The translations under genes were made by a program, and so were the position numbers. Positions 40,856 to 51,905 of a stretch of 64,000 bases of DNA are shown in pieces. Under the pieces are notes generated by a model. That model worked only from the letters and a program-made list of their open reading frames with translations, made no database searches and was not told the origin of the DNA. The DNA is from SHWC01 sp050173345 (GTDB lineage: Bacteria > Pseudomonadota > Alphaproteobacteria > UBA828), in contig JBFXKW010000002.1 of assembly GCA_050173345.1 (NCBI GenBank), forward strand, positions 186,001-250,000. Direction: 5' to 3'. Each line of letters begins with the position of its first letter. Position 1 is the first letter of the stretch.

Positions 40856-42147
40856 TTGCGCTGCGACGCCTTGAGCGCGCGGTCGAGATCGTCGATCAGG
40901 TCGTCGGCGTCCTCGAGGCCGACCGAGAGCCGCACCATGTCCTCGCCGACGCCGGCGGCCGCGAGCGCCGCCGCGTCCATCTGCTGATGCGTCGTGCTCG
41001 CGGGATGGATGATCAGGCTCTTGGCGTCGCCGACATTGGCGAGGTGGGAGAACAGCGAGGCCGCCTCGATCAGCCTGCGCCCGGCCTCGCGCCCGCCCTT
41101 GACGCCGAAGCAGAAGACCGCGCCGCAGCCCTGCGGCATCAGGCGCTTCGCCCGCTCGTGATCGGGGTGGCTCTGCAGCTCGGGATAGCTCACCCAGGCG
41201 ACCGCCTCGTGGCCGGAGAGGAAGCCGATGATACGCCGCGTGTTCTCCATGTGCCGGGCGATGCGGAGCGGCAGCGTCTCGACGCCCTGCAAGAGGTAGA
41301 ACGCGGTCTGCGGCGCCATGCAGGCGCCGAAATCGCGCATGCCCTCGGCGCGGGCGCGCATGATGAAGGCCTGCGGGCCGAACTCGTCGGCGAAGTCGAG
41401 CCCGTGATAGCCGGCATAGGGCTCGGTGAGCGTCGGGAAGCGGCCGGAGGCCTCCCAGTCGAAGCGGCCGGAATCGACCAGCGCGCCGCCGATCGCGATG
41501 CCGTGGCCGCCGAGGAACTTGGTCACCGAGTGCATCACGAGATCCGCGCCGTGCTCGAACGGGCGGAACAGGCAGGGCGTCGGGAAGGTGTTGTCGATCA
41601 GGACCGGGATGCCGCGCGCGTGCGCGATCCCGGCGATCGCCGGCAGGTCCATGATCTCGAGGCCGGGATTGCCCAGGCTCTCGCCGAAGAAGAGGCGGGT
41701 CTCGGGCCGGATGGCGCGCGCGAAGCCTTCCGTGTCGCGCGGATGCACGAAGCTCGTGGTGATGCCGAAGCGCGGCAAAGTGTGGGTCAGGATGTTGTGG
41801 CTGCCGCCATAGAGCGAGGCCGAGGCCACGATATGGCCGCCCTGCCCCATCAGGGTGGCGATCGCGAGGTGCAGCGCGGCCTGGCCGCTCGCGGTGCAGA
41901 CCGCGCCGACGCCGCCTTCGAGCGCGGCGATGCGCTCTTCGAGCACGGCGACCGTCGGGTTCGAGATGCGCGAATAGATATGGCCGGCACGCTCGAGGTT
42001 GAACAGCGAGGCGGCGTGCTCGGTGCTCTCGAACACGAACGAGGTGCTCTGATAGATCGGCACCGCCCGCGCGCCGGTTGCGGGGTCGGGCCGCTGGCCG
42101 GCATGCAGCGACAGCGTGTCGAACTTGAGGTATTTCGGGTCAGCCAT
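40852..42147 (-). CDS. metY: O-acetylhomoserine aminocarboxypropyltransferase/sulfhydrylase
   Basis: A 431-aa PLP enzyme that makes homocysteine from O-acetylhomoserine and sulfide (direct sulfhydrylation). The Cys/Met-metabolism family motifs are SRISNPTVAVLEERIAALEGG, ASGQAALHLAIATL, the SLYGGSHNILTHTLPRFGI segment, DNTFPTPCLFRPFEHGAD, and the PLP lysine in HSVTKFLGGHG. Length and the Tyr/Gly residues fit MetY better than MetB. It is probably part of a sulfur-assimilation set with the cysK and cysQ found elsewhere in the window. Confidence 0.93.
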   Translation of the reverse strand: MADPKYLKFDTLSLHAGQRPDPATGARAVPIYQSTSFVFESTEHAASLFNLERAGHIYSRISNPTVAVLEERIAALEGGVGAVCTASGQAALHLAIATLMGQGGHIVASASLYGGSHNILTHTLPRFGITTSFVHPRDTEGFARAIRPETRLFFGESLGNPGLEIMDLPAIAGIAHARGIPVLIDNTFPTPCLFRPFEHGADLVMHSVTKFLGGHGIAIGGALVDSGRFDWEASGRFPTLTEPYAGYHGLDFADEFGPQAFIMRARAEGMRDFGACMAPQTAFYLLQGVETLPLRIARHMENTRRIIGFLSGHEAVAWVSYPELQSHPDHERAKRLMPQGCGAVFCFGVKGGREAGRRLIEAASLFSHLANVGDAKSLIIHPASTTHQQMDAAALAAAGVGEDMVRLSVGLEDADDLIDDLDRALKASQRK

Positions 42148-42298
42148 CGGGCCAGGGCCGTGTTCTCGCGCGGATCGCGGATGCCGACGGCCGCCGCTTG
42201 CGGCGAGTTTAGGCAGGCCGCGGGGACGAGTCCATCGAGCCGGGGCAATGCGGTGACGGGGTGCCGCGGCGGATGGCCAGCGGCCAGGCGCCTTCAGG

Positions 42299-42345
42299 AA
42301 AAAGGCGAGGGCCCCGGACAGCCTGCGCTGCCCGGAACCCTCGCC
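42299..42345 (-). terminator. Intrinsic terminator of the 54-aa secreted protein gene
   Basis: On the minus strand GGCGAGGG pairs with CCCTCGCC around inner CCGG/CCGG and AGC/GCT pairs (42304-42345), and TTTTTT follows (complement of 42298-42303). It is about 95 nt after the stop codon of the small gene and is a textbook rho-independent terminator. Confidence 0.85.
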
Positions 42346-42438
42346 AGCGGACTCGACCCGTCCCGCAACCGCCGCGCGATGAGCGCGGAAACCGTCGGTA
42401 CAGGCCGGGCGAAGAAAACGGAAGCGGCTAGAGCGGGA

Positions 42439-42603
42439 TCAGCCGCCCATCGCGTCCTTCATGCACTTCTCCTTCTCGGCCGCGTCGGTGATCGACTCGC
42501 ATTTCTTCGCGGCTTCGTCGTCAGCATAGACGGCAGCGGTCGTGCTGAGCAGGCCACCGGCCACCAGCAGGGCCAGGGCGAGGGAGAGGGAGAGCTTGCG
42601 CAT
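42439..42603 (-). CDS. 54-aa secreted protein, candidate target of the adjacent ECF sigma factor
   Basis: A small gene read directly from the sequence. The ATG complementary to 42601-42603 is preceded by GGAGGAAC. The product is MRKLSLSLALALLVAGGLL followed by STTAAVYA and the mature DDEAAKKCESITDAAEKEKCMKDAMGG. The first 27 residues are a signal peptide, leaving a 27-residue acidic, helical peptide with two Cys 12 residues apart, which could form one disulfide. An ECF-type promoter lies about 80 nt upstream and a strong terminator lies downstream, so it is a complete single-gene unit. The function is unknown. Confidence 0.8.
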   Translation of the reverse strand: MRKLSLSLALALLVAGGLLSTTAAVYADDEAAKKCESITDAAEKEKCMKDAMGG

Positions 42604-42680
42604 CGTGGGTTCCTCCGATCATGTCGCTTGTTGTTCGCGTACGCGCGAAAACGGCTGCCGGCATCGGCAGCCACAGGGAT

Positions 42681-42705
42681 AACGTCCCGCGCTTCGCTTT
42701 ATTCC
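42681..42705 (-). promoter_or_regulatory. ECF-type promoter (GGAAT-N16-CGTT) of the 54-aa gene
   Basis: On the minus strand GGAAT (42705-42701) and CGTT (42684-42681) are 16 nt apart, followed by ATCCC. Apart from the spacer length this is the same as the motif in front of the sigma gene, where GGAC-GTTATCCC is also identical. It predicts a leader of about 70 nt. Confidence 0.7.
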
Positions 42706-42840
42706 ATGCCGCCGGCCACGAAAAATCCGGCCCCCGGCCCATTGCGGGCCGCCGCCAAACCTCTAGAATCCCGGCCCGGAGGCCTCGCAACCAGGCGCGC
42801 CACCCGATCGTTTAGCGTAGGGGTCTCCGCCCCATGTCAC

Positions 42841-42866
42841 GGAATAATTTTCCGGCACCGGACGTT
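42841..42866 (+). promoter_or_regulatory. ECF-type promoter (GGAAT-N17-CGTT) of the sigma gene
   Basis: GGAAT (42841-42845) and CGTT (42863-42866) are 17 nt apart, then ATCCCG and the ATG at 42873. The elements differ by one base from the GGAAC-N16/17-CGTT consensus of alphaproteobacterial EcfG-type sigma factors. The predicted start of transcription falls at or next to the ATG. Confidence 0.7.
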
Positions 42867-42872
42867 ATCCCG

Positions 42873-43424
42873 ATGAAAGGCTGGACTACACGACGCGAGG
42901 ATGGCGACCGCGCCCTGCGCAGCGGCATGGAAGCCCTGTTGCCGCGGCTCAGGCGCTTCGCACGCGGACTGACCGGCAACGCCTCGGATGCCGACGACCT
43001 GGTCCAGGCGGCGTGCGTGAAGGCGCTATGCAACGCGGACGGCTGGACGAACGGCACCAGGCTCGATAGCTGGCTCTACCGGATCGTCCATACCGCGTGG
43101 CTCGACGAGCTGCGCCGCCGCCGGCACCGCGTGAGCGCCAACCTCGACGAGGCGGAGGAAGAGGCCGGCGGCGACGTCGTGGCGCATGTCGAGGCGCGGC
43201 TGAGGCTGGAAGAGGTCGAGCGTTTGATGGCCGATTTACCCGTGGAGCAGCGAGCGGTGCTGTTGCTGGTGTGCGTCGAGGGCCTCGGCTATCGCGAGGC
43301 GGCCTCGGTGCTCGGCGTGCCGGTCGGCACCGTGATGAGCCGGCTCGCTCGGGCGCGCGCGGCGCTCCTGACGCGCCTCGGCGAAACCCCGCGGCGCGTG
43401 GCGGATGGCGCCGGCCACCCATGA
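42873..43424 (+). CDS. ECF-family RNA polymerase sigma factor
   Basis: A 183-aa group IV sigma factor with region 2 (LLPRLRRFARGLTGNASDADDLVQAACVKAL, then GTRLDSWLYRIVHTAWLDELRRRRHR) and region 4 (DLPVEQRAVLLLVCVEGLGYREAASVLGVPVGTVMSRLARARAALL). The start at 42873 (MKGWTTRRED) is chosen because a candidate ECF promoter occupies 42841-42866. The upstream in-frame ATG at 42834 would lie inside it, and the next ATG is at 42927. The stop overlaps the anti-sigma gene by 4 nt. Autoregulation from its own promoter is likely. Confidence 0.88.
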   Translation: MKGWTTRREDGDRALRSGMEALLPRLRRFARGLTGNASDADDLVQAACVKALCNADGWTNGTRLDSWLYRIVHTAWLDELRRRRHRVSANLDEAEEEAGGDVVAHVEARLRLEEVERLMADLPVEQRAVLLLVCVEGLGYREAASVLGVPVGTVMSRLARARAALLTRLGETPRRVADGAGHP

Positions 43425-44287
43425 CTCGTTTCGACGACAGGACACTCGGCGCCTATGTCGACGGCGAGGCGTCGCCCGAGGAGGCCCGCGCCATTGATGC
43501 GGCGCTCGGCTCTGACGCAGGCCTGCGCGCGCGCATCGCGGCGCTGCGCGAGGTGTCGCTCGCCACGCGCGCCGCCTTTGCCCCGATCGAGCGGGAGCCT
43601 CCGCCCGACCGCCTGATCGACGTCGCGCGTTCCGCCCGGCCGGGCGCCAGCGTCCACCGGCTCGGCCGCTTGCCCCACCTGCCTCGCTTTCCCCGCCTGC
43701 CCCGACTGCCCGCCTTGCAGGGGCGGTGGCGGCGCTTTGCCTTGCCCTTGGCCGGGGCGGCGGGCGTCGCCGCGGCCGTGCTGATCGGGGTTTCCTCGGC
43801 CGGCCTGTTCAGCCGCGACGAGCCCGAGGAGCTGGCCTACAGCGATCCCTGGCTCGATCAGGTCCGCCGCTCCTATGACGCTTACGCCGCGGTCGAGCCG
43901 ACCAGCGCCGCCGCGCCCGACGAGGAGGCTGATTCCGGTGACGTCGAGCAGGTCGGCGCCTGGTTCTCGCGGCGGCTCGACCACCCGATCATGGTGCCCG
44001 ACCTCTCCGCCCACGGACTGACGCTCAAGGGCGGCAAGGTGCTGATCGCCAATGGCGAGCCTTCGGCGCAGATCATCTACGCCACGGAGGACGGCGCGCC
44101 GGTCGCGCTCGCGGTGGTGGCGTCGCGCGGGCCGGACGAGCTCATCGCGGCGCGCGCGGGCGGCGGCACCAACCTCCTGCACTGGCGCGCCAGCGACTAT
44201 GGCTATGCGCTGATCGGCGCGCTCGACCTGAAGACGATGGAACGGCTCGCCGACGAGATCGCCCCGCGCCGCAGCACCGACGTTTAG
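43421..44287 (+). CDS. Membrane anti-sigma factor
   Basis: A 288-aa partner of the sigma factor, starting at an ATG overlapping its stop. Residues 1-70 form the cytoplasmic anti-sigma helices (LGAYVDGEASPEEARAIDAALGSDAGLRARIAAL). No HxxxCxxC zinc motif is present. An unusual proline/arginine/leucine-repeat segment (LPHLPRFPRLPRLPAL) precedes the single membrane helix (ALPLAGAAGVAAAVLIGVSSAGLF). The C-terminal periplasmic domain (WFSRRLDHPIMVPDLSAHGLTLKGGKVLIA ... YGYALIGAL) is like the sensor part of proteobacterial anti-sigma proteins. The signal it senses is unknown. Confidence 0.88.
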   Translation: MTRFDDRTLGAYVDGEASPEEARAIDAALGSDAGLRARIAALREVSLATRAAFAPIEREPPPDRLIDVARSARPGASVHRLGRLPHLPRFPRLPRLPALQGRWRRFALPLAGAAGVAAAVLIGVSSAGLFSRDEPEELAYSDPWLDQVRRSYDAYAAVEPTSAAAPDEEADSGDVEQVGAWFSRRLDHPIMVPDLSAHGLTLKGGKVLIANGEPSAQIIYATEDGAPVALAVVASRGPDELIAARAGGGTNLLHWRASDYGYALIGALDLKTMERLADEIAPRRSTDV

Positions 44288-44289
44288 AT

Positions 44290-45003
44290 CTATTCCGCGA
44301 AGGCGATGGTGACGCGGCGGTTGCGTTTGCCCTTGCTCTCGATCTTGAGCACCTTGACCGGGCCGATCTCGCCCACGCTCGCGACATGGGTGCCGCCGCA
44401 GGGCTGCACGTCGATGCCGTCGATCTCCATGAGGCGCACCCGCCCCTGCCCGCGCGGCGGCTGAACCAGCATGGTCTTGACCAGCGCCGGCTGGGCGTCG
44501 AGCTCCGCCTCGCTGATCCAGCGTGCCGAGGCGCGCGCGCCGCTCGCGATCAGCTCGTTGAGCTTCGCCTCGATCGCCACCTTGTCGAGCGCGGCGTCCT
44601 GCATGTCGAAATCGAGCCGGCCCTTGTCCTCGGCGATCTGGCCGCCGGTCACCGGCGCGCCGACCACCGCGGTCAACAGATGCAGGCAGGTGTGGATGCG
44701 CATGTGGCGATGCCGGCGCGCCCAGTCGATCTCGGCGAGCAGATCGACGCCGACCGGCGGCAGCGGCGCGCCCTCGGCCGGCACGTGGATCACCTCGTCC
44801 TCGCCGTTGCCCTTGATCGTGTCGGCGATCGGGATGGTCGTGCCGCTGATCAGGCGGAGGGTGCCGCGATCGCCCGGCTGGCCGCCGCCGGCCGGGTAGA
44901 ACACCGTGCGGTCGAGCCGCACCGCGCCGGGCTCGGCAGAGACCACGCGCGCCGCGCAGGAGCGGGCGTAAGGGTCGGCGCGGAAGACGAGCTCAGTCGG
45001 CAT
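44290..45003 (-). CDS. alaX: Alanyl-tRNA editing protein AlaX (Ala-tRNA deacylase)
   Basis: A 237-aa free-standing editing domain that hydrolyses mischarged Ser- or Gly-tRNA-Ala. The start is the ATG complementary to 45001-45003 (MPTELVFRADPYARSCAARVV). The zinc site is visible as HTCLHLL (His-x3-His) and the later CGGTH. The N-terminal FYPAGGGQPGDRGTL matches the AlaX-L type second domain. The start overlaps the end of cysK, so the two are co-transcribed. The intervening frame that extends to 45093 is not likely to be translated. Confidence 0.92.
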   Translation of the reverse strand: MPTELVFRADPYARSCAARVVSAEPGAVRLDRTVFYPAGGGQPGDRGTLRLISGTTIPIADTIKGNGEDEVIHVPAEGAPLPPVGVDLLAEIDWARRHRHMRIHTCLHLLTAVVGAPVTGGQIAEDKGRLDFDMQDAALDKVAIEAKLNELIASGARASARWISEAELDAQPALVKTMLVQPPRGQGRVRLMEIDGIDVQPCGGTHVASVGEIGPVKVLKIESKGKRNRRVTIAFAE

Positions 45004-46015
45004 CTGCCCCTGCCTCCATCCAATCGGGCACCGGCAGGTTCCGCTCGCGCAGGAACGCCGGGTTGAACAGCTTCGACGTGTAGCGCGTGCCATAGTCGGC
45101 CAGCACGGTGACGATGGTGTGGCCCGGCCCGAGCTGCTTGGCGAGGCGGATGGCGCCGGCGACGTTGATGCCGGTCGAGCCGCCCATCACGAGGCCCTCG
45201 TGCTTGATCAGGTCGAAGATGATCGGCACCGCCTCGGCGTCGGGGATCTGGTAGGCGACATCCACCTTGAGGTCTTCGAGGTTCTTGGTGATGCGCCCCT
45301 GCCCGATGCCCTCGGTGATCGAAGTGCCCTCGGCCTTGAGCTCGCCCGCGGTGTAGTAGCTGTAAAGCGCCGCGCCCATCGGGTCGGCAATGCCGATCGC
45401 GACCTTCGGGTTCCGCGACTTGAGATAGGTCGCGACGCCGGCGAGCGTGCCGCCGGTGCCGACCGCGCAGATGAAGCCGTCGAGCTTGCCGCCGGTCTGC
45501 TGCCAGATCTCGGGGCCGGTGGTCTCGATATGGCCCTGGCGGTTCGCCACATTGTCGAACTGGTTGGCCCAGACCGCGCCATTCGGCTCCTTGGCCGCCA
45601 GCTCCTCGGCGAGCCGGCCCGAATATTTCACGTAATTGTTGGGATCCTTGTAGGGCACCGCCGGCACCTCGATCAGCCTCGCGCCGCACAGCCGGAGCAT
45701 ATCCTTCTTCTCCTGGCTCTGGGTGTCCGGGATCACGATCACGGTGCGGTAGCCGAGCGCGTTTGCGACCAGGGCGAGGCCGATGCCGGTGTTGCCCGCG
45801 GTGCCTTCCACGATCACGCCGCCGGGCTTGAGGAGGCCGCGCTTCTCCGCGTCGCGCACGATGAAGAGCGCGGCGCGGTCCTTCACCGAGCCGCCCGGGT
45901 TGAGGAACTCGCACTTGCCGAGAATCTCGCAACCCGTGGCTTCGGAGGCTGCCTTGAGCCGGACCAGCGGGGTGTTGCCGATGAGCTCGATGAAGTCTTT
46001 CGCGATCTTGTTCAT
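44993..46015 (-). CDS. cysK: Cysteine synthase (O-acetylserine sulfhydrylase)
   Basis: A 340-aa PLP enzyme making cysteine from O-acetylserine and sulfide. The PLP lysine is Lys45 in NPGGSVKDRAA, the TSGNTG-type loop is EGTAGNTGIGLALV, and the phosphate-binding loop is GTGGTLAGVATYL. The C-terminus has the GSTGINVAGA motif. A cystathionine-beta-synthase role is possible by similarity, but the CysK type fits better. It is divergent from ureA across 194 bp and upstream of alaX. Confidence 0.94.
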   Translation of the reverse strand: MNKIAKDFIELIGNTPLVRLKAASEATGCEILGKCEFLNPGGSVKDRAALFIVRDAEKRGLLKPGGVIVEGTAGNTGIGLALVANALGYRTVIVIPDTQSQEKKDMLRLCGARLIEVPAVPYKDPNNYVKYSGRLAEELAAKEPNGAVWANQFDNVANRQGHIETTGPEIWQQTGGKLDGFICAVGTGGTLAGVATYLKSRNPKVAIGIADPMGAALYSYYTAGELKAEGTSITEGIGQGRITKNLEDLKVDVAYQIPDAEAVPIIFDLIKHEGLVMGGSTGINVAGAIRLAKQLGPGHTIVTVLADYGTRYTSKLFNPAFLRERNLPVPDWMEAGADAD

Positions 46016-46209
46016 GATGGTCCGTGGCGTGAGGGGGCAGGGCTGAAATCACACTATAGCGCGGCGCTTTTCGATCGCAACGCGGCGTCCTTGCATGTGA
46101 AATATGCCGAACAACAGAGGACGCCAAGCCTGGCCGCCGAATGGGTGCTGCGGCGGTTGGCCGCGCCGGGCTACAACGCATCGGGACCAGCATCGGGGGA
46201 AGCAGGAAC

Positions 46210-46512
46210 ATGCAACTGACACCGCGGGAAAAGGACAAGCTCTTGATCGCCATGGCGGCCCAGGTGGCGCGCCGCCGGCTGGAGCGGGGCGTCAAGCTCA
46301 ACCACCCCGAGGCGGTGGCGCTGATCACCGATTTCGTGGTCGAGGGCGCGCGCGACGGCCGCCCGGTCGCCGAGCTGATGCGCGCCGGCGCGGGCGTGCT
46401 GCGGCGCGACCAGGTGATGGAGGGCATCGCCGAGATGATCGGCGAGGTCCAGGTCGAGGCGACCTTTCCCGACGGGACCAAGCTGGTCACCGTCCACCAG
46501 CCGATCCGCTGA
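46210..46512 (+). CDS. ureA: Urease gamma subunit
   Basis: The 100-aa smallest structural subunit of nickel urease. The ATG at 46210 gives MQLTPREKDKLLIAMAAQVARRR, the standard family N-terminus, and the chain continues with GVKLNHPEAVALITDFVVEGARDGR and ends TVHQPIR. It is followed 12 nt later by ureB and then ureC. The three genes form the structural operon. The usual accessory genes ureD, ureE, ureF and ureG are not found next to them. Confidence 0.96.
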   Translation: MQLTPREKDKLLIAMAAQVARRRLERGVKLNHPEAVALITDFVVEGARDGRPVAELMRAGAGVLRRDQVMEGIAEMIGEVQVEATFPDGTKLVTVHQPIR

Positions 46513-46524
46513 AGGGATCAAGCC

Positions 46525-46830
46525 ATGATTCCGGGGGAGATCATGCCGGCCGCCGGCGAGCTCGAGCTCAACGCCGGGCGCGAGACCGTGACGCTGGAAG
46601 TCACCAACACGGGCGACCGGCCGATCCAGGTCGGCTCGCACTACCACTTCTTCGAGACCAACCAGGCGCTCCGCTTCGAGCGCGAGCACGCGCGCGGCTT
46701 CCGGCTCGACATCCCGGCCGGCACCGCGGTGCGCTTCGAGCCCGGGCAGTCTCGCAGCGTGCGCCTCGTCGCCTATGCCGGCGCGCGCCGGGTGCACGGC
46801 TTCCAGGGCCGCATCGAGGGAGGGCTCTGA
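46525..46830 (+). CDS. ureB: Urease beta subunit
   Basis: A 101-aa subunit with the family N-terminus MIPGEIMPAAGELELNAG. VTNTGDRPIQVGSHYHFFETNQALRFERE is the hallmark beta segment, and GFRLDIPAGTAVRFEPGQ follows. It joins the gamma and alpha subunits in the trimeric urease assembly. It ends 1 nt before the ureC start. Confidence 0.96.
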   Translation: MIPGEIMPAAGELELNAGRETVTLEVTNTGDRPIQVGSHYHFFETNQALRFEREHARGFRLDIPAGTAVRFEPGQSRSVRLVAYAGARRVHGFQGRIEGGL

Positions 46831-46831
46831 G

Positions 46832-48541
<1,710 letters not shown>

Positions 48542-48575
48542 ACGCGGTAGGTGTGGGCGGCCGCCGAGCCTAGCG

Positions 48576-48648
48576 GCCTCATGCTTCGACAAGCTCAGGA
48601 TGAGGCCTCAAATCAAAGCCCTCATGCTGAGCTTGTCGAAGCATGAGG
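48576..48648. repeat. TTCGACAAGCTCAGGATGAGG-type palindromic repeat (copy 2)
   Basis: CCTCATGCTTCGACAAGCTC (48576-48595) is followed by AGGATGAGG and, after a short middle, the inverted arm GCCCTCATGCTGAGCTTGTC (48619-48638) and GAAGCATGAGG. It lies downstream of ureC. The family also occurs at 26642-26710. Confidence 0.8.
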
Positions 48649-48754
48649 GCGGCGTGACGCACTAGCCGGGTTTGACGGGGGTCGGAGCGATCGGACATAC
48701 TCTTTCGCACCTGCGAAACGATCGTGCGCCGCGCCGTGGCGGCAAAGGCTAGGA

Positions 48755-50902
<2,148 letters not shown>

Positions 50903-50914
50903 AGTATAGATCCG

Positions 50915-51015
50915 TCGTCCTCCGGCGAGCCGAAGGCGAGACCGGGGGGACCCAGGAGATGCGCGATGCGGGTCGCGCCGCTGGCCCTGGATGCCCCGCC
51001 TTCGCGGGGCATGAC
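50915..51015. repeat. Palindromic intergenic repeat, diverged GGCTTGAC family (copy d)
   Basis: The left half CGTCGTCCTCCGGCGAGCCG (from 50916) and the right half CTGGATGCCCCGCCTTCGCG (50989-51008), followed by GGGGCATGAC, match the two ends of the other copies, though the middle has diverged. It lies between the mutase and the TrhA gene. Confidence 0.65.
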
Positions 51016-51080
51016 AGAGGGGCGGAAGAAGTGGGTGAGATGGGATGCCACCCCTTCGTAACGACCCTGTTCAAGCCCAT

Positions 51081-51812
51081 ATGTACGGCGCCATGGAATC
51101 ACTGCCCGAGAGTGCATCGCGCGGGTTGCCGCCGGCGGCGGAAGCGCAGGCACGCCGCCTGTCGCACGCGCTCGGCTATGCCTATACCGCCGGCGAGCGC
51201 ATCGCGGACCGGGTCAGTCATGTCATCGGGCTTGCCGGCAGCATCCTCGGGCTCGTCTTCCTGGTCCTGATTGCCGCCGACTACGGCGGCGCGCGCATGG
51301 TGACGAGCTTCGCCATCTATGGCGGCGCGCTGGTGGTTTCCTACCTCGCCTCCGCGCTCTATCACGACCTGCGCGGGCCCCGCATCAAGGCGGCGTTCCG
51401 GCTGGTCGACCACGCCTCGATCTATGTGCTGATCGCGGCGACCTACACGCCGGTCGCCCTGGTCGGCCTCGGCGGCGCCTGGGGCTGGAGCCTGTTCGGC
51501 GTCGAATGGGGCGTGGCGCTCGCCGGTATCGCGCTCACGCTGATCTACCCCGGCCGCTATGAAGGGCTCTCGATCGCGCTCTATCTCGCGCTCGGCTGGG
51601 CCGGCCTCGTCGCGCTTGGGCAACTGATCGAGAACGTGCCGTGGCCCGGCCTCGTGCTGATGGGCACGGGCGGGCTCTTCTTCACGCTCGGCGTCTTTTT
51701 CCACGCCCGCACGCGCTTCCGCTATCACAACCTGATCTGGCACGGCTTCGTGCTGGCCGGCGCCGCCAGCCATGTCTGCATGATGCTGTTCTACATCCGC
51801 CCCGCCGGCTAG
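51081..51812 (+). CDS. trhA: Haemolysin III/PAQR-type membrane protein TrhA
   Basis: A 243-aa seven-helix membrane protein of the PAQR/YqfA superfamily, linked in bacteria to membrane fluidity or lipid homeostasis. The family opening is YTAGERIADRVSHVIGLAGSILGLVFLVL. The histidine motifs are visible: ALYHDLRG with RLVDHASIYVLIAATYTP, and NLIWHGFVLAGAASHVCMM. The start is uncertain: 51081, 51093 and 51045 are all in frame, and none has a strong ribosome site. Confidence 0.85.
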   Translation: MYGAMESLPESASRGLPPAAEAQARRLSHALGYAYTAGERIADRVSHVIGLAGSILGLVFLVLIAADYGGARMVTSFAIYGGALVVSYLASALYHDLRGPRIKAAFRLVDHASIYVLIAATYTPVALVGLGGAWGWSLFGVEWGVALAGIALTLIYPGRYEGLSIALYLALGWAGLVALGQLIENVPWPGLVLMGTGGLFFTLGVFFHARTRFRYHNLIWHGFVLAGAASHVCMMLFYIRPAG

Positions 51813-51905
51813 CCCCCCGTTCTCCCTGCCTCCCTTGCTCTTTGGCAGGGCCGACCCCATGATCTGACGACCCCGCCACGAGGCCGTATCGGGCCCAGAG
51901 CACGC

